Below the pieces are notes generated by a model. That model saw only the letters and a list, made by a program, of their open reading frames with translations. It was not told where the DNA came from and made no database searches. Source: Thiomicrorhabdus sp. ZW0627 (GTDB taxonomy: Bacteria; Pseudomonadota; Gammaproteobacteria; Thiomicrospirales; Thiomicrospiraceae). Taken from it: a DNA stretch of 64,000 bases. Positions 27,684 through 36,302 of this stretch are shown in pieces; the stretch's first letter is position 1; every line of letters starts with the position of its first letter. Where the stretch lies: the NCBI RefSeq assembly GCF_029767005.1, contig NZ_JARUQR010000001.1, forward strand, positions 1,049,028 through 1,113,027, in the 5' to 3' direction. Both the position numbers and the translations under genes were made by a program.

Positions 27684-28346
27684 ATGAGTGCCAATATAGA
27701 CTGGTCTAAAATTGATACGGTGCTGCTGGATATGGACGGTACCCTGCTGGATCTGCATTTTGACTGGCATTTCTGGATGGAATACCTGCCACAGGCTTAT
27801 GCCGAAAAAAACGCCCTCAGCCTGGAAGAAGCCAACCGTATCATCCACGCCAAGATTCAGGATCAACAAGGTACCTTGAACTGGTACTGTCTGGATTATT
27901 GGAGCGAGACCTTGCAGCTCCCCATCGCGGAACTCAAGCGCGAACTGAAACACCTGATCCAGGCGCATCCCGACGTCATGGAATTTCTCGCCAAACTGCA
28001 ACAAATGAATAAGAACGTGGTCATGGTCACCAACGCCCACCGCGACAGCTTGGCAATCAAATTGGAAATGACCGAGATTGGCGACTATTTCAATCACCTG
28101 ATTTCAGCACACGATTTCGGCATCCCTAAAGAGGACATTCGAATCTGGTCCGAGATTCAGAGCATACAACCGTACGATCCCAAGCACACCCTACTGATCG
28201 ACGACAACCTGCACGCTTTGGAAACTGCTAAGTCCTACGGCATCGAATACCTGCTGTGCGCTACCCATGTCAGCCCCAAAATGGACAAGATCGATCCGAA
28301 AGATTTCGACCATTTCGAGAGCTTCAAGGAAATCACGCCGCTCTAA
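27684..28346 (+). CDS. yrfG: GMP/IMP nucleotidase (HAD family)
   Basis: A 220-residue HAD hydrolase. The catalytic motif is VLLDMDGTLLDL, followed by LNWYCLDYWSETL, characteristic of YrfG; then TNAHRDSLAIKLE, FGIPKED and LLIDDNLHALE. The E. coli homologue dephosphorylates GMP and IMP. The ATG at 27684 matches the homologue length; an in-frame ATG lies at 27672. It is divergent from nudE, the same neighbourhood as in E. coli. Confidence 0.92.
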   Translation: MSANIDWSKIDTVLLDMDGTLLDLHFDWHFWMEYLPQAYAEKNALSLEEANRIIHAKIQDQQGTLNWYCLDYWSETLQLPIAELKRELKHLIQAHPDVMEFLAKLQQMNKNVVMVTNAHRDSLAIKLEMTEIGDYFNHLISAHDFGIPKEDIRIWSEIQSIQPYDPKHTLLIDDNLHALETAKSYGIEYLLCATHVSPKMDKIDPKDFDHFESFKEITPL

Positions 28347-28371
28347 ACAACAATATCCAAGCGGTCAACGA

Positions 28372-29001
28372 TCAAAAACGCATTACAAACACTTTCTCGA
28401 CAGCCGCAACGCCCTTGCGGCTGAAGGCCTGTTCCGACACTTTATCGACGCTGGCAAAGCCGGCGAACAGTTCCCTGACCTCGGTTTCAGGCACCGAAAA
28501 CGGCGGTCCTTGTAATTGAGACTGGTCGTACTCCATCGTCACCATCAAGAACTGCGTGCCTTTCGGCAGAATCATCTTCAAGTGTTCAACATATTGACGT
28601 CGCATCGCCTCCGGCAGAGCCACAATCGCTGCACGATCATAAACCGCTTTGACCTCACAGCAATCGTCCGCCGTCAGATGAAAGAAATCACCGCATAACA
28701 AAGTCATTGCATCGAATCCATAAGCGCAGAATTTATCCTGCTGAACCGGCTGTGCATCGATGTGGTTTTCACTGATAAATTCGTCCAACGCTTTCTGGCT
28801 CAGTTCAATCCCCAAGACCTTATGCCCTTGCTGTTTCAGCCAAAGCATATCCAACGACTTACCGCACAGCGGCACCAGAACCGTCTCGTCGCCGGTCAAT
28901 TCCAGCTTCTGCCAAAAGCCCTGTAAAAACGCATTAATTTCGGTTTGATGAAAGCCTACTACCCCGCTTTCCCACATGTCGTGCCAAAAATCCGCCTGCA
29001 T
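28372..29001 (-). CDS. tpm: thiopurine S-methyltransferase
   Basis: A 209-residue SAM-dependent methyltransferase. FWHDMWESGVVGFHQTEINA at the start, LVPLCGKSLDMLWLKQQGHK (SAM site) and VYDRAAIVALPEAMRRQY are the bacterial TPMT signatures. Bacterial Tpm methylates selenium, tellurium and thiopurine compounds. The ATG at 29001 has GAGGAAG upstream; the frame continues to 29175 without homology. Confidence 0.93.
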   Translation of the reverse strand: MQADFWHDMWESGVVGFHQTEINAFLQGFWQKLELTGDETVLVPLCGKSLDMLWLKQQGHKVLGIELSQKALDEFISENHIDAQPVQQDKFCAYGFDAMTLLCGDFFHLTADDCCEVKAVYDRAAIVALPEAMRRQYVEHLKMILPKGTQFLMVTMEYDQSQLQGPPFSVPETEVRELFAGFASVDKVSEQAFSRKGVAAVEKVFVMRF

Positions 29002-29098
29002 CAATCTTCCTCGTACTGAATTCCAAAAAGCCTTTATAATGGGCGCAATCATAGCATCTACCACCCAAAATTCGAAATCGGACAGAGGCGAATCACTA

Positions 29099-29638
29099 AT
29101 GGAACAACCCGCGGAAAACCAATCAACGCCCCCTAAACTCCCTTTGTGGAAAAAGGGCTGGTTCAAAAACCTCATGACGGTTGTGATCTTCGTATTGGTC
29201 TATCTGAGCATCCGACCATTCATGCAGGGTGAAGTGGTAGAAGGATCGGTACCGGCCCTGCAGATGCAGACCATCACCGGCGAAACCATCGACCTCAAAT
29301 CCATCGACCGCCCGACCCTGATCCATATCTGGGCGACCTGGTGTCCGATCTGCGGCGTTACCAAAGGCGGCATCGAATCCATCTCTGACGACTATCCGGT
29401 CATCAACATCGCCACCCAGTCGGGCGACGACGAACAACTCTTAAGCTACGCCAAACAGAACGACATGAAACCGCAGATCATCGTCAACGACCTTGACGGC
29501 CAAATCCTAAAACACTTCGGTGCCAAAGCCGTTCCGGCGGATTTCATTGTCGATTCCAACGGCGAAATCCAATTTGTCGAAGTCGGTTTCACCACCGAAC
29601 TCGGCCTACGCCTTCGCCTCTGGTGGGCAGGACTATGA
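29099..29638 (+). CDS. membrane-anchored thioredoxin-like protein
   Basis: A 179-residue protein: N-terminal tail, one transmembrane helix (about residues 22-40), then a TlpA/DsbE-like thioredoxin domain facing the periplasm with active site WATWCPICG and the cis-Pro region AVPADFIVD. It probably reduces or exchanges disulfides in the periplasm, for instance in cytochrome maturation. The ATG at 29099 (AGAGG upstream) was chosen over an upstream start within tpm. Confidence 0.85.
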   Translation: MEQPAENQSTPPKLPLWKKGWFKNLMTVVIFVLVYLSIRPFMQGEVVEGSVPALQMQTITGETIDLKSIDRPTLIHIWATWCPICGVTKGGIESISDDYPVINIATQSGDDEQLLSYAKQNDMKPQIIVNDLDGQILKHFGAKAVPADFIVDSNGEIQFVEVGFTTELGLRLRLWWAGL

Positions 29639-29662
29639 CGGCAACCTTAAACGGCCACACTT

Positions 29663-30385
29663 ATGTATAACGGCTTCACCATATTCAGCACCGAAGACGA
29701 ATTCGGCACGATCAAAGTGGTAGAGAACCGTTCCACCCGCAAACTCTATTTCGATTCTCCGGTGGAACAGAGCTGTTTCTTTCTGAATGCGCCAATGACC
29801 CTGAACTTCGAATACCAGCAAAAGATCATCGACCTGCTCTTGAAGTTCGCCGAAAAACCGCCTTTCAACGATCCCGAAAAGCCGTTCCGCGTACTGATGC
29901 TCGGACTGGGCGGCGGCAGCATGGCGCACCACCTTTATCACACCCTGCCCAACCTGCAGATGACCGTAGTGGAGCTACGCCAAGCCGTAATCGACTGCGC
30001 CTACCGTTTTTTCCAACTGCCGGACGAGCCGGAAATCGAAACCGTTCAAGGCGATGCACTGGAATTCGTCGCCGAAAACGACTACGGCTTCGACGCCGTC
30101 ATCGTCGACCTGTTCGACAGCCACGGTATTCCGGCTGAATTCAGTGAAGAAGACTTTCAGAAAAACCTGCTCAAACAGCTCAACCCGACAGGCCTGTTGA
30201 TTTTTAATCTCTGGAACAAACAGAGCGAAAACGCCACCCAAAAAAAACCGGCGCCCACCAAAGAGAGCGGCCAAGTGCTGAACCACTGGCAAAACCTGGT
30301 TTCCAGCAACAAGGGATTGAGTCAAAACCGCTACAACATCAACTCCAGCGACAATCTGATTTTGGCAGTGGAACAAAACTGCTAA
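29663..30385 (+). CDS. spermidine-synthase-like methyltransferase-fold protein
   Basis: A 240-residue protein of the spermidine synthase / SAM-methyltransferase fold: VLMLGLGGGSMAHHLYHTLP nucleotide site, MTVVELRQAVIDCA, VQGDALEFV and DAVIVDLFDSHGIP. Polyamine synthase catalytic residues are not evident, so it is more likely a SpeE-like paralogue than a true spermidine synthase. It follows the thioredoxin gene by 24 bases. Confidence 0.75.
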   Translation: MYNGFTIFSTEDEFGTIKVVENRSTRKLYFDSPVEQSCFFLNAPMTLNFEYQQKIIDLLLKFAEKPPFNDPEKPFRVLMLGLGGGSMAHHLYHTLPNLQMTVVELRQAVIDCAYRFFQLPDEPEIETVQGDALEFVAENDYGFDAVIVDLFDSHGIPAEFSEEDFQKNLLKQLNPTGLLIFNLWNKQSENATQKKPAPTKESGQVLNHWQNLVSSNKGLSQNRYNINSSDNLILAVEQNC

Positions 30386-30456
30386 AAATCCTCACAGCGT
30401 TTATAATTTACCGATTCGTTTTCAACCCCGACTTCAAAGAGTCACTAAGGATTTCA

Positions 30457-32388
30457 ATGGCACTGCTTTTTTTACGAGACATCACCTTAAGTTTTGGCGC
30501 CGCGCCTCTGTTAAACCAGGCCAGCCTGCAAATCGAACCGAACGAACGCGTCTGTATTGTCGGACGTAACGGTGAAGGTAAATCCACCTTATTAAAGGTC
30601 ATCGAAGGCGCGATTCAAGCCGACGGCGGCAGCCGAATCCTTCAGGACGGCGTCAAAATCGCCAAACTTCAACAAGAAGTCCCGCACGACACCAAAGGCA
30701 GCGTATTCCATGTTATCTCCAGCGGACTCGGTAACGCCGGACCATTGATCGAACGTTTTCACCAGATCAGCCTACAGATGGAAACCGATTATTCCGAAGA
30801 GTTGATGAAAGAATTCACCGACGTCCAACAGCAGATCGACAATCAGAACGGCTGGGAATTGAAACAAAGAGTCGAAACCATCATCTCCAAACTCGGTCTG
30901 CCGGGCGAAGCGGAATTCTCCAACCTTTCCGGCGGTATGAAGCGTCGTGTTTTACTGGCCAAAGCCCTGGTTCAGGAACCGGACATTCTGCTACTGGACG
31001 AACCGACCAACCACTTGGACATTCCGTCGATTCAATGGCTTGAAGGCTTTTTGAAGACCATCCGTTGCAGCCTGGTGTTTATCACCCACGACCGTGCCTT
31101 CCTGCAAGCGTTGGCGACTCGCATAGTCGAGCTGGATCGCGGAAAACTGTCCAATTGGGAGTGTGACTACCACACCTATCTGCAACGCAAAGCCGAACAG
31201 CTGGAAGCCGAAGCCAAACAGAACGCCGAATTCGACAAGAAACTGGCTCAGGAAGAAGCCTGGATTCGTCAGGGCATCAAAGCCCGCCGCACCCGTAACG
31301 AAGGGCGTGTCCGTGCTTTGGAAAAGCTGCGCTCCGAACACCAGGCTCGCCGCAGCCAGCAAGGCAAGGCCAACCTGCAACTGAACAAGACCGCCACATC
31401 CGGCAAACAGGTCATCGAAATCAAAGACCTCAGTTTCAACTTCGAAAACCGTATTATTGTCACCGATTTCTCTACCACCATCATGCGTGGCGACAAGGTC
31501 GGGATCATCGGGGAAAACGGCTGCGGTAAATCCACTTTGCTATCACTGATTCTGGGCAAACTGCAACCGACTCACGGAACGGTCAAACTCGGCACCAACA
31601 TCGACATTGCCTATTTCGACCAGCACCGCGCCCAGCTTGACGAAAATCGCACGGTGGCCGAAAGTGTGATTGAAGAGAGCGATTACGTCGAGATCAACGG
31701 CGTACGCAAACACATCATCGGCTATCTGGGCGACTTCCTGTTCAGCCCGGATCGTGCCCGCCAGCCGGTCAGTGCCCTGTCCGGCGGTGAGCGCAACCGT
31801 CTGTTGTTGGCGCGTGTGTTCGCCAAGCCGTCCAACCTGCTGGTACTGGATGAGCCGACTAACGACCTCGATGTCGAAACACTCGAACTGCTTGAAGAGA
31901 TTCTGATGGAATACAAAGGCACGGTTCTTATCGTCAGCCACGACCGAGCGTTCCTCAACAATGTGGTCACCAGCTCGATCGTCTTCGACGCCCCCGGCAT
32001 CGTCAACGAATACGTCGGCGGTTACGACGACTGGATTCGCCAGCGTCCGGATTTCTCAAACCTGACGGAGAGCGACAAGACAGAAAAAGCCGAAGAAAAA
32101 ACGGCTGAAAAAACCGACAGGCCTGCCGAAACCAAAACCGCTCAGCAGAAACCGAAAAAGCTTAGCTACAAAGACCAGCGCGAATACGACGCCCTGCCCG
32201 GTTTGATCGAAGAGCTCGAACAGGCACTGGAAAGCCTGGGCGAAACCATGAACCAACCGGATTTCTACCAACAGGACGAAGCGACGGTTCAGGAAACCCT
32301 GAAACAGCTGGCGGACAAGGAGGCTGAACTTGAAGCCGCTTTCGAACGCTGGGAAACGCTTGAAGCCATGGTGATGGGCGAAGTCTGA
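30457..32388 (+). CDS. uup: ABC-F ATPase Uup
   Basis: A 643-residue duplicated ABC protein: Walker A GRNGEGKST and GENGCGKST, signatures LSGGMKRRVLLAKAL and LSGGERNRLLLARVF, Walker B LLLDEPTNHLD and LVLDEPTNDLD. The inter-domain linker and the C-terminal coiled coil (from about 560, Lys/Glu/Ala-rich then YDALPGLIEELEQALESLGE) are those of Uup, an ABC-F protein acting on ribosomes and in genome stability. The start follows AAGGA. Confidence 0.95.
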   Translation: MALLFLRDITLSFGAAPLLNQASLQIEPNERVCIVGRNGEGKSTLLKVIEGAIQADGGSRILQDGVKIAKLQQEVPHDTKGSVFHVISSGLGNAGPLIERFHQISLQMETDYSEELMKEFTDVQQQIDNQNGWELKQRVETIISKLGLPGEAEFSNLSGGMKRRVLLAKALVQEPDILLLDEPTNHLDIPSIQWLEGFLKTIRCSLVFITHDRAFLQALATRIVELDRGKLSNWECDYHTYLQRKAEQLEAEAKQNAEFDKKLAQEEAWIRQGIKARRTRNEGRVRALEKLRSEHQARRSQQGKANLQLNKTATSGKQVIEIKDLSFNFENRIIVTDFSTTIMRGDKVGIIGENGCGKSTLLSLILGKLQPTHGTVKLGTNIDIAYFDQHRAQLDENRTVAESVIEESDYVEINGVRKHIIGYLGDFLFSPDRARQPVSALSGGERNRLLLARVFAKPSNLLVLDEPTNDLDVETLELLEEILMEYKGTVLIVSHDRAFLNNVVTSSIVFDAPGIVNEYVGGYDDWIRQRPDFSNLTESDKTEKAEEKTAEKTDRPAETKTAQQKPKKLSYKDQREYDALPGLIEELEQALESLGETMNQPDFYQQDEATVQETLKQLADKEAELEAAFERWETLEAMVMGEV

Positions 32389-32577
32389 CACCCGAAAAAC
32401 TTCCATCCAACAAACGCCATTTGGACGAACTACAAGTCCATTGGCGGTTGTTTGCCGATGTTCGCAACGGTTTGAAAAATTCGCTTCCATTCGGGCTAAT
32501 TTAATGGTTTTCGTTTCAAAGGTTTATGTATAAAATAGCCCGATTAGTTGTTTAATTCATTTTCAGGAAAAGCATAC

Positions 32578-33711
32578 ATGAGCTGTAAAGACCAACATAC
32601 CTACTCAACCTTTTGTCGCTCACAAAATAACGTACTAAAAGAGCCGATGTTTTTTGGACAAAATGTAAACGTAGCGCGTTACGATCAGCAAAAATATCCT
32701 TTTTTTGAAAAATTAATCGAGAAACAACTCAGCTTCTTCTGGCGTCCTGAAGAGGTTGACCTTTCCAGCGACCGTACCGAATACTCGGATCTTCCGGCCA
32801 ACGAACAGCACATTTTCATCAGCAATCTGAAATACCAGACTCTTCTGGATTCAGTACAGGGCCGTTCTCCAAACGTCGCCCTTCTGCCGTTGGTATCCAT
32901 TCCCGAACTGGAGACCTGGATTGAAACCTGGGCCTTTTCGGAAACCATCCACAGCCGTTCGTACACCCACATCATCCGTAACATCGTCGCCGATCCGTCG
33001 GTGGTGTTCGACGACATCGTCACCAACGACGAAATCGTCAAACGTGCGGTGAGCGTGACCGAATATTACGACGAACTGATCGCCCTGACCAACCACATGT
33101 ACGCCAACCAGATCGATCTGGCGAAGGACGACGAATTCCGTAAGAAGATCAAGACTGCCCTGTACCTGACGATCGTTTCCGTCAACGTACTTGAAGCGAT
33201 CCGTTTCTACGTATCGTTCGCCTGTAGCTTCTCGTTCGCCGAACGCTCGTTGATGGAAGGGAACGCCAAGGTCATCAAACTGATCGCCCGCGACGAGGCT
33301 CTGCACCTTTCAGGAACCCAGAACATGATCACCCTGATGACGGAAGGCAAGGACGACCCTGAAATGGCCGAGATCGCCAAAGAACAGCTGGAAACCACCT
33401 ACGACATCTTCCGCCAAGCCGCGGAACAGGAAAAACAGTGGGCCGAATATTTGTTCAAAGACGGTTCGATGATCGGTTTGAACGCCGGCATCCTGAAAGA
33501 CTACGTGGAATACATCACTAACGTCCGTCTGAGAGCGATCAAACTGGAACCGATCTTCGAGAGTAAGAGCAACCCGCTTCCTTGGATGAACAACTGGCTG
33601 GTCAGCGACAACGTCCAGGTTGCGCCTCAGGAGTCGGAAATCAGCTCCTACCTGGTCGGTCAAGTCGACTCAAAAGTGGATTCACAAGACTTCAGCGACT
33701 TCTCGCTGTAA
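32578..33711 (+). CDS. nrdB: ribonucleoside-diphosphate reductase class Ia, beta subunit
   Basis: A 377-residue radical-generating subunit, very close to E. coli Nrd[38 protein letters not shown] and [20 protein letters not shown]. Di-iron ligands and the radical tyrosine are in [31 protein letters not shown] and [12 protein letters not shown]. The ATG at 32578 (CAGGAAAA upstream) is chosen over a TTG at 32548. A possible -10 TATAAA lies at 32529. No obvious NrdR or DnaA box is seen here, unlike nrdA. Confidence 0.97.
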   Translation: MSCKDQHTYSTFCRSQNNVLKEPMFFGQNVNVARYDQQKYPFFEKLIEKQLSFFWRPEEVDLSSDRTEYSDLPANEQHIFISNLKYQTLLDSVQGRSPNVALLPLVSIPELETWIETWAFSETIHSRSYTHIIRNIVADPSVVFDDIVTNDEIVKRAVSVTEYYDELIALTNHMYANQIDLAKDDEFRKKIKTALYLTIVSVNVLEAIRFYVSFACSFSFAERSLMEGNAKVIKLIARDEALHLSGTQNMITLMTEGKDDPEMAEIAKEQLETTYDIFRQAAEQEKQWAEYLFKDGSMIGLNAGILKDYVEYITNVRLRAIKLEPIFESKSNPLPWMNNWLVSDNVQVAPQESEISSYLVGQVDSKVDSQDFSDFSL

Positions 33712-33746
33712 TCGTCGAACCCGCTTTATTTCAAAAACATTCTGAA

Positions 33747-33787
33747 CAGGCCTGTTGAAAGCACCGCGTTTTCAACAGGCCTTTTCA
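33747..33787 (+). terminator. terminator of nrdB
   Basis: A perfect 13-bp stem AGGCCTGTTGAAA / TTTCAACAGGCCT with a 9-base loop, followed by TTTTC. Its left arm contains the recurrent CAGGCCTG octamer. Confidence 0.85.
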
Positions 33788-33878
33788 TTTATTCCCCCTC
33801 CCCCTTACGACGTATCTGTTAAAAAACTGTCATTTATTCATCACAAGTCTTTAAAGTTGCCTATTTACCATAGGCCGC

Positions 33879-34598
33879 ATGAAACAGCCACGCCTCTATC
33901 TCGCCTTTGTCCGTCACGGCGATTACCAACAGAAAGATCAGGTACCCAGTGCCCTGCAACCCTATGGTTTGACCAATCTGGGCTGCGAACAGGCCTTTGA
34001 GTCCGCGATCCGGATCCAGCAATTTGCCGAAGAATACGATTGCGAAATCGATCCGACCGTCGTCAGCTCGACATTACTTAGAGCTTGGCAGACCGCCGAC
34101 TACATCGCGCAAGGACTGCAAATTCCTTATCAAATCAGACAAACGGCCAAACTGGTGGAACGCTCCGTCGGTGCGGCTGCCAACCTGACCGTTTCCGAGA
34201 TTGAAGCCATTCTGGAAGAAGACCCACGCTATCCGAATCCGCCAAAACAATGGAAGTCGGATAGCGATTACAAGTTACCTTTCGAAGGCGCCGAATCCCT
34301 GATGCAAGCCGGACAGAGAGTAGCGGACGAAATCACCCAGACCTTTTCCGAACTCTCCGAAAACGCCGGTTACAACACCTTGAAAATCATGGTCGGACAC
34401 GGGGCCAGCTTCCGCCATGCCGCCCACATTCTGGGCGTTCTGGAGCGCGAAGAGATTCGCGGCCTGTCAATGTACTACGGGGTGCCGGTGTTTTTCGAAT
34501 ACCACCCTCACGAGACCCCGGCTTGGAGAAAGGTTGCCGGAGACTGGAAAGTCCGCCAACAAGCTTCCCAACACCACTTTGAAGAGTCACTGGATTAA
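33879..34598 (+). CDS. histidine phosphatase family protein
   Basis: A 239-residue protein of the phosphoglycerate mutase / SixA superfamily. The catalytic RHG is in LAFVRHGDYQQKDQ (residues 12-14), the second catalytic His in IMVGHGASFRH, and SSTLLRAWQTA gives the conserved Arg. The end (about 205-239) is family-unlike. It could act on a phosphohistidine, phosphoprotein or small phosphorylated metabolite. It is 12 bases ahead of a metallophosphoesterase gene and heads a run of phosphate-handling genes to 40028. Confidence 0.85.
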   Translation: MKQPRLYLAFVRHGDYQQKDQVPSALQPYGLTNLGCEQAFESAIRIQQFAEEYDCEIDPTVVSSTLLRAWQTADYIAQGLQIPYQIRQTAKLVERSVGAAANLTVSEIEAILEEDPRYPNPPKQWKSDSDYKLPFEGAESLMQAGQRVADEITQTFSELSENAGYNTLKIMVGHGASFRHAAHILGVLEREEIRGLSMYYGVPVFFEYHPHETPAWRKVAGDWKVRQQASQHHFEESLD

Positions 34599-34610
34599 AG
34601 GGCAACCAAT

Positions 34611-35822
34611 ATGTATACCGCAGACATCATTCCCTGGACAACGGACGAGACGGTTCACTTACCCGTCAACCAATGGCAGTTTCCGAATAAAGACATCTAC
34701 TTCTTCTGTGACCTGCATGCTGATGCAGCGGCGTTCCTGCGTTCCCTGCAAGCCAGTTTCTTAGTCACCACCGACAGCCGTCTGGACGATATCACCCTGA
34801 CCACTCAGGGACAACATGCCCAGATCGTCATCGGAGGCGACTGCTTCGACAAGGGGCCGAGCAATCTGGCACTGTTCAGACTCCTAAGCCTGTTGCGTGA
34901 ACAGCATGCCGACCTGGTTCTGCTCGCCGGGAATCATGACATCCGGGTTTACGCAGGCCTGTCGGCTTTGGACTTAAAACAGGACCCTTTCCAGAGCCAT
35001 TTTTTCACCCGCATGGGACGTAAAACCGCTGCGCTGTTTGCGGAAATTCATCGTCAATATTGTCAGAACGAGTCAACGATCACGCTGGACGAAAACGAAA
35101 TCATCGACAAACTCTTCCCAAATGAAGAATGGTTTGAGCGTTTTCCGGAACACGCCCGTTCATTCATGACCGAAGAGAAAATTCAAAAAGAGATCAAACA
35201 GATTCGCTTCAAACAGCAGGATTTTCTGGACGCTTGCCACAAACACGGATTGAATCTAATCCAGGTCTATCAAGCCGTCGAGAAAGCGCGTGAACTGTTC
35301 ATCGACCCCCAAGGTGAATTCAGTTGGTTCTTTAAAGAAATCAAACTACTACACCGTTCCGGCAGTTACCTGTTCTGCCATGCCGGGCTGGACGATAGCA
35401 TCGCACAAAGAGTGGCTCTTGAATCGGCCGACCGCCTTAACCGCGATTTCCAACAACAACTTGATCATGGCAAGCTATTCGAAATCTACTACAGCGAATT
35501 CGGAAACGTCTTCCGCACTAAATACCGGGCGTCCGACAAGCCATTGACCGTCAAAGGTACACAGGCCTTGAAACAGGCTGGCATCTACGCGCTGGTCAAC
35601 GGTCATCGCAGCCACAAGAACGGACAGCAGCTTTTCATCCGTAATGGATTATTGAATTTTGAATGCGACACCCAGCTGAACGAAAACTGTCGTAAAAAGA
35701 ACAAAATATCGACACTCGGTTATTCCAGCACCATCTTTTTCGCCAATGGTCTGGTTTCGGCGATGAGCAGTGACATTCCGAAAGCCAAAATGTTCCACCC
35801 GAAGCACCTGAAAAAAGCGTAA
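34611..35822 (+). CDS. calcineurin-like metallophosphoesterase
   Basis: A 403-residue protein of the serine/threonine phosphatase-like class: first metal motif FFCDLHADAAAF (D-x-H), then IVIGGDCFDKGPSNL (GDxxD) and LLAGNHDIRVYAGL (GNHD), with further His in FCHAGLDDS and NGHRSHKNG. All metal ligands look intact. The large mid-part (180-280) is helical and unknown. Resembles diadenosine-tetraphosphatase-type or protein phosphatases; the substrate is unknown. Confidence 0.85.
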   Translation: MYTADIIPWTTDETVHLPVNQWQFPNKDIYFFCDLHADAAAFLRSLQASFLVTTDSRLDDITLTTQGQHAQIVIGGDCFDKGPSNLALFRLLSLLREQHADLVLLAGNHDIRVYAGLSALDLKQDPFQSHFFTRMGRKTAALFAEIHRQYCQNESTITLDENEIIDKLFPNEEWFERFPEHARSFMTEEKIQKEIKQIRFKQQDFLDACHKHGLNLIQVYQAVEKARELFIDPQGEFSWFFKEIKLLHRSGSYLFCHAGLDDSIAQRVALESADRLNRDFQQQLDHGKLFEIYYSEFGNVFRTKYRASDKPLTVKGTQALKQAGIYALVNGHRSHKNGQQLFIRNGLLNFECDTQLNENCRKKNKISTLGYSSTIFFANGLVSAMSSDIPKAKMFHPKHLKKA

Positions 35823-35960
35823 ATCGGTTTTCCAAGTATTTCCTGATCCACCGGCGCCATGAAAATGACAAGAGGTTTTATGACGGTTTCGTCTTTTTCT
35901 CGTCACAAATTTTTCATGGTTTTTAAACCACATTGATCGCGAAGCCCCGTGCTTTCGCGT

Positions 35961-35966
35961 TATACT
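35961..35966 (+). promoter_or_regulatory. possible -10 box for the amphi-Trp operon
   Basis: TATACT lies 22 bases before the amphi-Trp start in a 166-base gap after the metallophosphoesterase. The upstream -35 is not convincing (TTGATC is 22 bases away). Confidence 0.3.
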
Positions 35967-35988
35967 ACTTAACCCACATTGAGACATT

Positions 35989-36291
35989 ATGAGTTCATTC
36001 ACCATGGCTAAGAAAACTCAAGAATTCGTACACGAGTCCCTACAGGACAAAGACGCGATCGCCAGCTATCTGAAAGCAGTCATGCGCGGCTTCAAAAAAG
36101 GCGAAATCGTCCTGTCAGATGATGAAGACGAATTAACCCTCACACCGGAAACCCTTGCGCAGCTGAAAATCAAGGCGACGCAGGGCAAGAAATCCCAAAG
36201 CCTAACCATCAAACTGAGCTGGTCCTCGTCCGATACCGATTCGGAATTCGACGAAACACCTCTGTTCATTGATGCCCAAAAAGCGGACTGA
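35989..36291 (+). CDS. amphi-Trp domain protein
   Basis: A 100-residue protein matching the amphi-Trp domain family: an N-terminal helix (AIASYLKAVMRGFKKGEIVL), two short strands (LTLTPETLAQLKIKAT) and the closing alternating strand SLTIKLSWSS, with the conserved Trp after hydrophobic/polar alternation. The family is known mainly from gene neighbourhoods with ATP-grasp and HprK-like proteins; its biochemistry is unknown. A second ATG at 36004 is possible. It is 11 bases ahead of the next gene. Confidence 0.8.
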   Translation: MSSFTMAKKTQEFVHESLQDKDAIASYLKAVMRGFKKGEIVLSDDEDELTLTPETLAQLKIKATQGKKSQSLTIKLSWSSSDTDSEFDETPLFIDAQKAD

Positions 36292-36302
36292 TTACGCCTC
36301 CA

